Assembly: GCA_001599815.1 (NCBI GenBank)
Contig: BCIA01000001.1
Location: 5,476,978-5,540,977, forward strand
DNA: 64,000 bases
Reading direction: 5' to 3'
Origin: Furcasterigmium furcatum
Taxonomy: Eukaryota; Ascomycota; Sordariomycetes; Glomerellales; Plectosphaerellaceae
In this document: in pieces, positions 9,913 to 22,173 of the stretch
Layout: every line of letters begins with the position of its first letter
Numbering within the stretch: position 1 is the stretch's first letter
The notes under the pieces: generated by a model
Told to the model about the DNA's origin: nothing
Database searches by the model: none
The model's input: only the letters and a program-made list of their open reading frames with translations
Position numbers and translations under genes: made by a program

Positions 9913-10354
9913 CTTGGCGGGCTTGCGGTTGTTGTTGTTGTAAGGCTTGAGGTGAGGTTGAGAGATCGCTTCTAGCTCGGAGTGAAAGTGGAGTCAGGCG
10001 GCATCGCTTGCCAAAGCCCACCCAGCTTTTCGCGTCTAGCGTCACGTGACGAGCTTGAGTACCTAAGTAGGTACCGATATTCGATCAACATGAAGATACT
10101 GTATAGATCCCATAGAAGCTATTTTGTCTTTCATAATCGTTACTACCAACACCCACTTATGATGTTTCGTGTCTCATTGCTACGACGGGTTTACTCATGA
10201 AGATCCCGTCACATTAACTTCACAGGTAAGCAACGAGCACAGGAAGTTTCCAAGTTTGAACGCCAAATCCCATGCATACCACTTCCGCAGCCCGCCCTTC
10301 CAAGCATGGCTTCCTCATATTTGCCTTATAAGTACAGTCAGTTCCGTCTATCAT
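9913..10354. promoter_or_regulatory. LSM2 promoter / UTP12 3' region with palindromic CACGTG site
   Basis: The 442-bp spacer lies between the UTP12 stop and the LSM2 start (both minus strand). It carries the 12-nt palindrome CGTCACGTGACG at 10040-10051, about 130 bp upstream of the LSM2 ATG. This is a CACGTG core of the type bound by bHLH factors such as Cbf1. An imperfect inverted motif, GTACCTAAGTAGGTACC, lies next to it at 10059-10075. Whether a factor binds is not shown by the sequence. Confidence 0.45.
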
Positions 10355-13283
10355 CTACGACACCTGAACGAACGCCCGCTTCCTGACGGCTCGGCTCTCG
10401 TCCTCGTCATCCCATGTCTCGTCTACGTAGTCCTTCACACTCTTCGCTTGGATCTGCATGCCGACCACTTTCAGGGCTGCAATGTTGTAACCCATCTCAT
10501 CCTTCTGCCTCTTCAGCGCTGCCCTGAGGTTGGCACGGATACCGTCCAACATGGTTCTCATCGTCCTGCTCGCCACAATCTGTCTGTGGTGTGTCTTGAG
10601 CATGAAGAAGAGGATGCGGCAGGTCAACGGGATGTTCATGGACCGCAACGCAAATATGTCTAGGAAAGTGAAGAGCATCGGGATGGAGGAGAAGGGAAGT
10701 ACGAGGAGAGCGTCGTGGAGTGCAGAGGCCTTGATGCGCTGCAGCACGGACATGACGTGAGCCTCGGCACTGATGTTGCCCAAGGCCAGGAAGATGGCGT
10801 TGCGCTGTGGCGGCGCGACGTTGGGGTTTGCCACCTTCGCCTGCTCCCATTCCTTCATGAGGTTCAAGTCTGCCATGCCCAGCTCCAACGCCTCCGAGAT
10901 GCGCTCACCGGCCATGAGCGTCTCCACGGTCTGCTTGCTTGCTGCGCCGACTTCTCCGTTCTCATCGGCAGCGTCGGGGTCTCGCTCCAGAGAGCTCGTG
11001 AGGGTGCTCTCGTAAAGCTCTTCGATCTCCTTCTCGCGCTCTTCCTCGAGGAAGATCTGCTCGTCTGTCTCGTCCCACACACGGATGCTCTTGTCGTGGC
11101 CTGCGGTCACCAGGAAGTTGCCACTGTGGCCGACTGCCATCGCCCAAACTTCGCCGTGATGGCCGTCCAGCCTCTGGATCTGCTCGAACTTGTCGCCATC
11201 CCAGTATTTGATGGTCTTGTCCTTGCTGCTGCTGAAGAAGTGATGGCCGTTCCCGTCAGAATTGTGCGGCACGAAGGCAACTTGCAAAATACTGTCCTGG
11301 TGACCGAACAACGCCTTGTGGCAATCGCCAAAGTCCAAGCCCCATATCCTGATGTTCTTGTCTGCTGAGCTTGTGACGATGAGCTTGCTGTCGTGTGAAA
11401 TATCCATGCTCAAAACGGGGAGCTTGTGGCCGTAAAGGTTCAAGTACAGCTTAAGGCTATCGGTGAAGAAGACTTTGACAGTGTTGTCGAGCAGAGACAC
11501 CGCCAGGAGCTTGGAGTCGGGAGAGTATCGCAGACTGAGGACGTCGTCGGCAACCTTCAGAACCCTCGACTGTACCAGTTTGAGCTTCGGTATTGTGCGT
11601 GTCGTGCCCAACACCTCCTCTTGGACAATCTGGAAATTCCAGAACTTGGCGGTCTTGTCGGCGCTTCCCGAGACCATCGACTTGCCGTCAGGATGGACTT
11701 GCAGGGACCAGACGGCGCCTTCGTGCGCAGACACGCTATCAAGAAGGCTGGCCGAGGCAACGTCGAAGAGCTCAAGCTCACCACCTTTTGTGCCGACCAC
11801 GACGACCTTGTCTCCTGGGAGGAAGGAGCAGCAAAGCGCATAGCCGCACTCGAATGTCCTGATGCAGGCTTGTGTCTTGATGTTCCAGATCTTCAGGCTG
11901 CCGTTCGCCGCGGTCGCCAGCATCCTGTCGTCGGAGCTCAGGGAGACTGATCGCACATCTGTCCTGTGCCCTGGCAGTTCCACCGAGAGCGCTCGGGAGT
12001 ATTCCGGGACCTCGTCCTTCTTCGACTTTGCACCCTCGTCCTTTGTGGATACAGTGTAATACTCCAGCTGGTTGTTGCTTGTTGACGCCACCAGCTGAAT
12101 ATCCTTGGTGCTGCTGTTGGCTGCCCAGTCCACCGACCGAACCTTGCCTCCAGTCCGGACGATCACGTACTGGACGAAGAAGTCGCCAACTTGCGCGCTG
12201 GAAATGTCTTCGGTCGCATCCGCGGTGGCCGCTTCGTCTTCCGCCTTGCCGTCCTTTGTCTTTTCCCTTCTTCGCCTCCTCTTCCTCGCCAGAGACTTCT
12301 TCACTTCTGCTTCTGACCGAATGCGCCAGATGTCGATGGACTTCTCGGACCCATGGACTGCAAAGTAGTCGCGGCGGGGGTGGAAGATAACTTCTGTCGC
12401 CTTGTCCTTGCTTTGCCGGAAGAGAGTCCCCCGGTCGATGAGGAATTGTGCCGTCTTGGGCGCATCCACGCGCCCCTTCATGGACGCCAAGCCGATCGTG
12501 TCGATGTACCACACCTTTAGCTCTCCGTCGTTTCCGGCCGTGATACAGCCGTTGTGGTCCGGCGAGAGTCCTAGCGCCCAGCATTCGCCATTGCTTTGCG
12601 CGATATGTGTCTCAATGCAGTGTCTCGAGGACAGATCCCAGAGCTTGATCAGCGAGTCCTTGCCGGTCGTGAGGAGGTAGCCTTCGGAGGCGTCACTGTC
12701 CAGCGCCATTGCCTGCACGTCCTCCTCATCCTCAGCTTGAGCCTCCGGCTCAACGAAGTGGAGGCCTGTGATCTGGTCCTTGTGCCCTCTCAGCTTGAAC
12801 TGACCGACCTCTGCCACCAGATCCCAGACGATGACGTCGGTATCCTTCGAGCCGCTTGCCAGTCGCACACCGGACTTGTCGAATGCCAGATGGGTGATAG
12901 CTGACTTATGGCCGTTGAAATTGACGATCACCGTCGCAATCTTGCCGTCCCAGAGTCGGATGCTGCCATCTTCGTAGCCAACAGCATAGAGGTCCCTGTC
13001 GACCTTGCTTTGCGCAAGTGCTGTGACAGGGAGATTGCAGCGCTCGTCCCGCCACCGGCTCAGAAGTTCACCCTTCTTGATGTCCCATGTCAGAACCTCC
13101 TCATTTGCGGCGACAACGGTTTGTCCGGCCCCGGAACCTGTACCCCTGGACGTCCAGACAATGTTCGAGGTGCTCGATGCGACAACGCCAAACGTCTTGG
13201 AGTGCTCGTATTTCCTGCCGATACCAGGTTAGCATTGCTGGCAGATTAGGGGAGATGGTATCTTACAAGTAGGACTTGACCAT
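10355..13283 (-). CDS. UTP12: U3 snoRNP / small-subunit processome WD40 protein Utp12 (Dip2, WDR3)
   Basis: Utp12 is a UTP-B component of the 90S pre-ribosome, needed for early 18S rRNA processing in the nucleolus. The gene has a 17-nt first coding exon (13283-13267), a 52-nt intron and a long second exon (13214-10355), giving 958 aa. The N-terminus MVKSYLKYEHSKTFGVV is typical of the family. Two sets of WD repeats follow, visible as GH..D units such as GHKSAITHLAFD, GHKDQITGLHF, GHRTDVRSVSL, GHKLPVLSMDI, GHQDSILQVAF and GHHGEVWAMAV. A basic insert KKSLARKRRRRREK sits between WD units. The last ~150 residues form the helical Utp12 domain. The gene is divergent from the ARPC2 gene. Confidence 0.95.
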
Positions 13284-13602
13284 TTTTGCGAGCCTCCGAG
13301 GCGTCGAGGAGTCTTGTAATGGCTGCTTTCGCGATGAGACGTCCGACAATTTCGCCCACCTCGAAAAGAAGGCGAGGATGCGGGAAACTTTTCCTTATCG
13401 ATAAGCCTTGATAACAACCGAGCTCCAGTGGGCGATAAGCATCAGCTGACCGACCTCCACCACCACAGCCACCGTGCTCCGACAGCTCCAGCCTTCCAAG
13501 CCCCACTACGACGACCAAGGCATCGTCATCCGCAACCACCATCTGGGCAGGCAAGGACACAGCAAACGAGGCCGAGCCACGAAGCCATTGAGCGCAGACA
13601 AG
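13284..13602. promoter_or_regulatory. Divergent promoter region, UTP12/ARPC2
   Basis: Only 319 bp separate the two divergent ATGs, so promoters and leaders must be compact or overlapping. The stretch towards ARPC2 is rich in short CCA/ACC runs. I see no recognisable box with confidence. Confidence 0.5.
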
Positions 13603-14775
13603 ATGCTCCTTCTCGACTACCAGAACGTTCTTATTCAGTCGGTGCTGACGGAGAGGTTCTCTGGGTAAGGAATTGCCCGACTCGTTCAGACACGCGACGT
13701 TAACCACACCTCCCAGTGCCCCGCCTGCCCATATCGACCAGACGGTGTCCGACTTCGACGGCGTCATCTACCACATTTCCACCCCCGAGTCGAAGACCCA
13801 GATCCTCATCTCTGTACAGATCCGGTGCTTCAAGGATCTTGTGAAGTATGGCGCCGAGCAGGTCCTCCAACGGGAATATGGCGCCTTCGTCACCGCGACC
13901 GAGGCTGGTTACGACTTCTCGGTCCTGATTGACCTGGAGAGCCTCCCCGCCGAGAAAGGTGCGTAAGGCAGATGGGGTCCCTTATGGCAGGGCGCTTACT
14001 GGATTGCAGAGGAGCGCGATGCTCTCGTGAACAAGTTCGCCCTGCTGAAGCGCAACGCCATGGCCGCGCCGTTCGAAGCCGCATACGAGGAACACTACAA
14101 GCTGAGGGAGGCTGCCTCCAAGTACTCCTCTGAGGACGCACCGCAGGGAGTGAAGGAAGGTGGCGAAGTCATGGCGATCCACTACCGCGAAGAGGAAGCC
14201 ATCTACATCAAGGCCAGCCACGACCGCGTGACGGTCATCTTCAGCACCATCTTTCGGGAGGAGACCGACAGGATCTACGGCAAGGTGTTCATTCAGGAGT
14301 TCGTCGATGCTCGCCGGAGAGCCATCCAAAACGCCCCCCAGGTGCTGTTCAGGAACGATCCTCCGCTGGAGCTGCAGAACGTGCCAGGAGTGCAGAACTC
14401 CGGCAGCGGCGAGATCGGCTATGTCACGTTTGGTAAGAAATAGGCATTCAGCGAAAGGCTTGACCGGCGAAACTGACAGCTGCAGTTCTGTTCCCCCGCC
14501 ATCTCACGCCGCAGCGCATGCCCGAAGTCATCTCCCATATCCAGACCTTCCGCGACTACTTCCATTACCACATCAAGGCATCCAAAGCTTACATTCACTC
14601 GCGTATGCGCAAGAGGACGGCGGACTTCCTCCAAGGTATGACATGACATTCTAGAATACTTTGCGGACGGCGACTGACTAACTGTTTCATAGTTCTCCGC
14701 CGGGCTCGGCCGGATAGCGAGGAGAAGGAGAGGAAGACGGCTAGCGGACGGACATTCAAGGTGCAGGGCGCTTAA
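13603..14775 (+). CDS. ARC35: Arp2/3 complex subunit 2 (ARPC2/Arc35, p34)
   Basis: ARPC2 is one of the two scaffold subunits of the Arp2/3 complex that nucleates branched actin; in fungi this drives endocytic patches. Five exons (13603-13664, 13717-13958, 14010-14432, 14486-14635, 14693-14775) with introns of 51-57 nt give 319 aa. The protein begins MLLLDYQNVLIQSVL and contains the family landmarks VSDFDGVIYHIS, MAIHYREEEAIYIKA, DRVTVIFSTIF, VLFPRHLTPQR and HIQTFRDYFHYHIKASKAYI. It ends RARPDSEEKERKTASG plus a short tail. Every splice join restores conserved sequence. An alternative upstream open frame begins near 13474 but lacks family similarity before the chosen methionine. Confidence 0.95.
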
Positions 14776-17373
14776 GATGGGACTGAATTCACCGAGCGAG
14801 GCCGTGGGTGCCAAGCGGCCTCTCCAGATGTGTGGCTCATGTCGGAATTGGTTACGATCAGAGACTCGGTGAGCCATCAGGTCCCAAGCGATGACAGCAA
14901 GCCAAATTCAATCTACTCTTTGAACTCTTCACCCGCGAGACGGCCTATACCTGCACATCGCTTGATTACGTGAGACAAGCTTGCAGGGCCGAGGTCTGCA
15001 TCATCTGCATAGGCACGTGGAGTCATGCGTTTCGTTTCACGGCCGGCCTTGCCGATACATCTTTCTCCCGATATCAGGGATTGCTCTGCCCTGCAAGCAC
15101 CTTATATATGAATGCGGGCTGATCTACGCATGGCCATGTGGCACAAGTCTCTCATTTGGGCGCATTTGTACAGCATCGGGCGGTGCTCTCATGCTGTTGG
15201 GATGGCATGATGTCGCAAAAGAGAGGGCCCTCGAACAAGGAGGGCGCGAGGTTCGTTGGGGGGTTGTGCGACAACATTGTGACGCCGGCTCGTTTGAAGA
15301 GCCACCCTCCTGACTTGGCCGAGAATCTCAGTCTGTCGACTTCTTATCGCAGGCATTGCGACGGCCTCATCCAGGCCCTGAGGGACCAGACCACAGGTGA
15401 CATGCTCAAGGCACACACACAGATATGCTTTCCCCAGCCTCGGGCAGCCGAATTGTGCAGAGCGGTCAGCGTGCAGCGAACCACAGGACAGAGAGGCAAG
15501 CTGCAAACTGCAGGGGCTAGCCCAAGGATGAGGGTCGCAAGAGACAGGGCAGCGTTCATGGCCCGTCCAGATAGATCCTTTCCAGAACCTCAAAGTCGAT
15601 GAGGCAGCCCTTGGGTTTAACTCTACTCCAGTAATTGTCAGAGGCCATCGCAATTATCTACAGCTTGACTTGAAGTCTGCCCAGCGACGCGGTCGTTCTG
15701 AGGGAAGCCAACTTTCCAGGACCCCCTTGCCTTGGGAGCCCCTGAGCCCGGCCAGACTCGTAGCCCCACCACCAGACCAGGGGCCGTTCTCGTTGCGGGA
15801 GGCTGGGGCAAACGGATTCGAGGGAACACGAGAGAAAACCACTTTACCGCCCAGATTCCCGTCTCCGTGGCACCTGGGAACGACGACGCCTTTCGAACGG
15901 TCACCTCTGCCTCACCAAGACCACAGACGACGACCACATCGTCGCGCCACTCTCTTTTATTCCTACCGTGCGTCCCCGGGAGGTGAGATGCCGTAGCCCC
16001 TGGCTAGCAGTCCATTCGTTTTGTCCCTCTCTGAGCAGCAGGTGCGTCTTTGGTTGTCAAACGCCAACCCCCTGATCCGACCCTAGGGTCCCAGCGATCA
16101 AGAACTTCTCTGACATGGCGGGTTTTCTTGCAGGCTTCCGAATCGACATCCCCAGGCTTTTTGACATTCATTCCCGACAGCTTGACGCCGTTAAGCATAC
16201 AGCCTCCGACAGGCATCACCACCCATTACGTTCATTTTCGTGCGGACGACCTGCCTTGCGATAGGTAGTCGACATCGAGGCCGATCCACCAGGCGAAACA
16301 GAAGAGACGCATCCTTGCTTGTGTTCGACTCGTACGGGCCAGAAACCAGCCACCTGCCATCGATACCAAGCAGCACTCGCGACATTCGCTCACTAGCCTT
16401 GTGCCACCTCACCCTGCGGTTCTTAGACGCCACGACGGGAAGACGCAGGAGGACCAGCAGCAAAGCATCCGTACCAGGAACTGCACCGTTCACATCCACA
16501 CTCATTGAAAGAACGGCCAATCCCTTCGAATTGTTCGAAATAGGAGCAGCCAGAAGCCCTTTTCTTTTTGCTTTTTTCTTCCTCAACCCACCTCTTCCCT
16601 TACCCAAGGGCCGAATCAGATTCAGCAAAGCCACCCTACCGGATCGGTTCGTGTTCCGGCCCCTTGCCGAAGCGGTTTGGTCGATCATCCTCCAGTCCAG
16701 GGCGAACTGAACGAGACCACTGAAAAAACAGCGCCTCAGCGGCCTGAACGTCCCTGTTCAGCACCTCAAAAGTGGGCCAAGGCACGGTCGCTTCTGCCAA
16801 GATTCAGCCAGGCTAAGCAGCCAATCAGCACGAGCAACGTCAGAGGTCATCTCCCAGTGCACCACTTGCCGTGCCAGTCCCAGCGGGCAGCTGCCGTCCT
16901 CCACCGTTCCTTCCTCCAGCCGGGCAAGGCAACCCAAACAACAGCACCACCTCCCATCTCACGTTTTGGCCCGAGGAATTCTACCAATTTCAAACAACCC
17001 CCAAAGCGACGACGTCAAACAACTTTCTGCGACTTGAAGGCTCCTCAGTATCTTTCAAGCGCAAAAACACCCCAACAGTAGACCCAGGATTTTCGCCTGA
17101 TATCCCCAATACTTTTATCGGACGACCCGCGCTTTCGCATCGCGATCAATTGCGTCGAACGCTTGGACGCGCCAACGAAAGACGAACCTGTCGACCGATT
17201 ACACCCTCCGACTGCGATGAGAGCGTGATCCGGACTCCGATTCTTCGCCTGATGAAATCCGAGAGACCATTGGCTCCTCAAGCGGTTACTCCTCAAACGA
17301 AACACACCTCTACCGAATCGATACCCCGAACAGACATCGCGACAGCAACACATCATCAATAGCAGCAGAGGCG
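14776..17373. other. Long intergenic region and probable RAX2 leader
   Basis: 2.6 kb lies between ARPC2 and RAX2. From about 15,850 the plus strand is rich in CA/CCA and pyrimidines, consistent with a long leader for RAX2. Several open frames of 150-165 codons occur on both strands (for example 16240-16710 plus and 16191-16688 minus, overlapping), but they show no motif, membrane pattern or similarity I recognise. I take them as chance openings in GC-rich DNA. Upstream ATGs near the RAX2 start are described separately. Confidence 0.5.
17252..17362 (+). promoter_or_regulatory. Upstream ORF before RAX2
   Basis: An ATG at 17252 opens a 36-codon frame (stop TAG 17360-17362) ending 11 nt before the RAX2 ATG. 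A four-codon uORF (ATG 17217, stop 17226-17228) precedes it. They would affect translation only if included in the mRNA, which is likely at this distance but not proven. Confidence 0.45.
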
Positions 17374-20300
17374 ATGCGGATCTCCTTTCGGAGGCGCTCT
17401 TCGGCGCGGAGTCCCCGTCAGACCGCGACGTCATGCCTCCTCACGATAGCTGCTTTTGCGCCGGCGATGGCAAGCGCGCTCCAGTTCACACCAGTGCCTG
17501 AGGCAAATCTGGACCTATCGAAATTGGGACGCATTGGTGTGGCTGGCGACTTCAACGGCGTCTCTCTATATCAGTACGAAGAACAGAACGAGAATCCCGT
17601 CAGCAGAAATGGCAGCGAATCTCTCCTGGCGCGACTGCCCAACGGTGCGTTCGCGACCATTGCATCGACCGATGCCTCAATCCACGACATGTGCGCATCC
17701 TACTTGGACTCGGGGGAAATGGCGGGAGTGGTAATAGCCGGTAATTTTACGAGCGTGGATGGCACACAATCGCAGGGCGTTGCCTTGTTCAACACCACTT
17801 CCTCCGAGTTTGTCCCTCTGGTGGGCCTGTCCGGTCAGGTTAATGCCCTGCTGTGCGATGGCGATACGAACAGGGTCTATGTTGGAGGCAGCTTTCGACA
17901 CACAAACTCCACCAACGCCCTCATGTGGGTGCACGGCCAAGGCTGGACGCCTCTCCCCTTTGCGGGCTTCAACGGCCCCGTCTCCTCCATCACCAAGACT
18001 TCCAATGACCACATCATCTTTGGAGGCAGCTTCACCGGGCTCGGTAACCTGACGAGCCCGCTGAGCTCCGAAGGTCAGGTCATCAACTTGTCGAGCGCCA
18101 ACATCACTTCCGCCTCGAGCACCAGTGCTGATGGCTTCAGCGATCCCCGCAACATTGTTTGCAAAACCGAAGGCTCAGACGGCCCCGGCAACACCTGGCT
18201 CCTGGAGGATGACACTCCCGGCTACTGGGAAGCTTCCTTCGGTTTTGGCTTTGAGCCCACCAAGCTCCGCCTCTGGAACACCCGCCAAGATGGACGCGGC
18301 ACGAGGACCTGGCGCTTTACTGCTTTCCCCATCAACGGAATTCTCAACATGACTTACGTCGACCCCGAGAGCGGCCAGAACGCCTCGTGCACTAACCAGT
18401 GCCCTCTCAGCAACAACCCGGATGTCCCCTTTCAAGATTTCCACTTTGTCAACTCCGTCGGAATGAACTCGTTCCGCATCGACATCTCCGAGTTTCACGG
18501 CGCTGGCGGCGGCTTGAATGGCGTGCAGCTCTTCACTGAAGACATCTTCGCCTATGCCGTCAACGAGTTCAATGAGCCGGGCTGTGAGGGCATTGGGCTC
18601 GATACGCCATCCACTGCCACTACCACCGGACCTTGGAGGGAGTCACCGTCCTTGGAGAGCAACTCCAGATACCTCACGGCACAACTTGGCGGTGATATCT
18701 CAGAGGATTCGGCCTCGATCACATTCTTCCCCAACATAGCGGAGTCTGGCAACTATACCGTCGAGATGTACACTCCCGGCTGTCTCCAGGACAATACTTG
18801 CGCCTCCAGAGGTCAGATCAACATCACTGGCACAATGACGTCCTCGCCTGACGGCGAGTTCACTACCTCTCTGTTCCAGACCAACAACTTCGACAAGTAC
18901 GATCAGATCTACTTCGGCTTCGTTGAGGGCAGCTCCGCAAGCGGCTTCCGCCCCAGTATTACCCTGACGCCTTTGAGCGGCCAGTCTCTGGACAACATGA
19001 CCATCGTGGCGCAGAGGGTCGGCTTCACGCTGTTGAACTCTACAGGAGGTCTGAATGGCCTGTTCGACTTCGACCCTAGCTCTGCGACCATCGACAGGAA
19101 CGATTTCTCCAGCTCCGCCATCAACTCTCTCGGCGCTGGCTTCTCCTTCAACTCGGCCGTGCACGCCCTCGCGACAATCGAAGACATCGTGGTGATTGGT
19201 GGTAACTTCACCTCAAACGAAGCAAGGAATGTCGTTGGCATCAACACAGCCAATCAGTCGATTCGACCTCTCGACGGCGGGCTGAACGGGGAGGTCAGAT
19301 CCATGCTTGTGGAGCAGCCTCTGCTGTACGTCGGCGGCAGTTTTGACAACACCCTGGATGGTAATGCCACCGGCCTTAACAACATTGCAGCCTACAGCGC
19401 CAACGATGATACCTGGTCGCCCCTGGGTGCTGGTGTGAACGGAAAGGTTTTGCATGTGGTCCCGATGCAGCTCAACATCACCGACGGGGGGGCTGAGGTT
19501 GCCATTACCCTCACTGGTAACTTCGATCAGATCAACGAATTCGGTGACAATCCTGCTGTCTCTGTTTCCGGCTTTGCCATCTGGGTACCGTCTCAGCAAA
19601 ATTGGCTGCAAAATCTCGAGGGCCCCGTGCCTGCATACAGCGGCATTCTCACTGCTTCTGTTCTCGAGCTTCCTGGCGAGGGAGGCTCGCTTTTCGCCGG
19701 CTCTATGACCTCTGCATCCGTCAGTGCAAACGGCGCGGTGACCCTTGGCGAACAACTTGGCCAGTTTCCCGTCAGAATTCAAGCCCCGAGCACCCAGTCT
19801 TCCTTGGCTCGTCGCGACCTCCTCTCAAGCGGCGATGTCAGCGGCGTGGTCGCTGGTGCATTCTATATTGAGGATGACCGGAATGTCACCGTCCTGGCTG
19901 GCCACTTCACTGCACGAACAGGCGATGGAAATGAAATCCACAACCTGGTCTTCATTGATGGAAACGACAACAACGCTGTAAGCGGCCTTGGCTCCGACAT
20001 TCCAGAGAACTCGACATTTGTGGCTCTGGCCATTCATAACGGCAGGCTGTTTGCAGGTGGTGAGGTGTCTGCGCAGGTCAATGGCAACCCAGTCAATGGA
20101 CTGGTCACTTACGATATGACGAACGGCACCCTGGACAATCAGATCCCCGGTCTCACCGGAGGCAACGCAACAGTCTCCGCCATCCAGGCTCGCCCTGATA
20201 CCGGCGAAGTCTATGTCGCCGGAACATTCGAGTCTGCCGGTCCTCTCGACTGTCCAGGACTTTGTTACTACAACACTGAACTCTCCCAGTGGAATCGCCC

Positions 20301-21131
20301 AGGCAACGGCCTCCAGGGTACGATCAGCACGCTGTTGTGGACAAGCAATTCGCGTCTCATTGCTGGCGGCGACATGAGGGCCAATGACTCTTCCATCGCC
20401 CTGGCACTGTATAACGCAGAGGACCAGACCTGGACGCCATTCCCTGGCCAGGATGAGTTGCCTGGACCCGTCAGCGTCATGACCAGAGGCTCGCAAGATG
20501 GTGACCAGATCTGGGTTTCAGGGTCCGCCTCGAATGGCTCTGTGTACCTGATGAAGTACGACGGCTCGGCATGGCTCGCAGCTGGCGAGACGCTTGAGCC
20601 TGGCACGCTCATCTATAGCCTTCAGATGTTCACCATCACCTCGTCTCACGAAGGCACCAACATTCTTGATGAGGACCGAGTCCTTATGCTGACCGGATCC
20701 ATTGGTATTCCGGATTTCGGCACTGCGTCTGCTGCCATCTTCAATGGTACAGATTTCGAGCCCTTTGCTCTTACTACCAAGAGCGGAAACGATGTGGGAA
20801 CGATCAGTGGGATCTTCACACAAAACACCGACTTCTTTACCAGCGTTGGTACGTATTGGTGACCCTTACAGCCAAAGAACTGCACTAACATCCTCCAGGC
20901 GGCAACATGGCCCTCGGGTTCGTTGTGCTGATAGGCTTAGCCATCGCTCTCGGCCTCATGTTTCTACTGGTTATTGCTGGCCTCTTGCTGGATCGCATCC
21001 GCAAGAAGCGTGAAGGCTACAGCCCAGCCCCGACATCAATGTACGATCGAGGCAGTGGCCTGCGCAGAATACCGCCGCAGGAGCTCCTCGAGTCGTTACA
21101 AAAAGGCAGGCCTGGCGCTCCTCAGATCTAA
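17374..21131 (+). CDS. RAX2: Rax2-type cortical polarity marker, large secreted/transmembrane protein
   Basis: Rax2 is a type I membrane glycoprotein that marks division or growth sites at the cell cortex in ascomycetes. Two exons (17374-20848 and 20899-21131; 50-nt intron with CTAAC branch site) give 1,235 aa. An N-terminal basic stretch and hydrophobic core ending about residue 35 (ALQF) look like a signal peptide. The large ectodomain has repeated beta-propeller-like units, visible as VYVGGSF, IIFGGSFTG, VVIGGNFTS, LYVGGSFDN and VYVAGTFES, and many N-x-S/T sites. One transmembrane helix follows at about residues 1164-1187 (FVVLIGLAIALGLMFLLVI), then a basic stop-transfer RIRKKREGY and a tail of about 45 residues ending PGAPQI. 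The intron falls just before the membrane segment, so retention would remove the anchor. Confidence 0.93.
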
Positions 21132-22173
21132 GAGAGGACCATCAGAAGTTTTCGTTTCCGTTTTGATAGCCATATCAACTTTGGTAATGGCAGGCGTTTG
21201 GAAAGGGCACAGCTTCGGCACAGCGCGCAGAGGAAACTTCCATCACACATCGGCTTCGCTTACACGAATATACCCGACATAGACGCACAGAGTGGGTGCG
21301 TGCGGCGGTGTGCTGAGGCACATCGATATTACGCAACTCGGCAGACGAGCAGCAGCAGCAGCACGGCGAGCAACTCGGTTGGCCCCCGGCCGCGGCCACT
21401 GGTCACCTACCTGTACACCGACATGGCGATGCATTCAATTATTGACGACCTCACGACCTCTTCTTAACTTAATGTTTACATGCTCATCGTTATACCACTC
21501 GCGCGAGCCGCTTTTCTTTCTTTTTATACTTGCGACCAGCAATGCAATGCACCTTGCCGGACATGCTCTCCTGTCATGCCGGCAGGACATGTACATTAGC
21601 TCGCTCAGCCGTCCATGTGGACGGCTCACATACACGGAGCGCAAGCAGGACGCTGGAACTGGCTTGTGGAGGCACTCGGCTTTTCTTTCCATGATCTGTG
21701 GAGAGGATGGATGGCAGGTAGAGACGGAGGAAGATGATTTCGAGGGCATGATAGGGGGGCAAGGACAGATGGTGACGAGGTCGCCCAAATAATGTCTTTT
21801 GACCTTGACAGCCTGTGCATACTTTCTCGTGCCGTTGCCTGTGTGCTTGAGTGTGATGTGTGATCGCGACTTGAGATAATGAGGCAAGGTCACTTAGCGG
21901 GGGGAGCCCAAGGGGTGTTGGAGCACGTGACCGCGCGACACCAACGCTCCGAGGATTTTTGAGCGATCCCCGCGTTTCCGTGTTCTGGCTCCATCAAACC
22001 AACGTCACGTCACGACTGGGGGAATCTTTGGATGGTCAACTATTCGCCGGAGAGCATAACAGCCCAGCGCCCCCTCGATTTGATCTAGTATCGATTTCCT
22101 ACTGAAAAACTTGAATCAGTCTTCGAATTTCTCCTTCATATCCTTCAGCCGGCCTGCGCCAACGGCCGGAAGG
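21132..22173. other. Intergenic, RAX2 to PSO2
   Basis: This 1.04-kb tandem spacer contains a short AGC repeat (five units, 21348-21362) and a CACGTG core at 21924-21929, about 250 bp before the PSO2 ATG. Open frames up to 166 codons on both strands have no recognisable features. The last ~270 bp should contain the PSO2 promoter. Confidence 0.5.

Noticed and set aside
16191..17362. Open frames of 150-165 codons upstream of RAX2
   Set aside because: They overlap on both strands, start at non-ATG codons or lack features, and sit in a CA-rich leader-like region.
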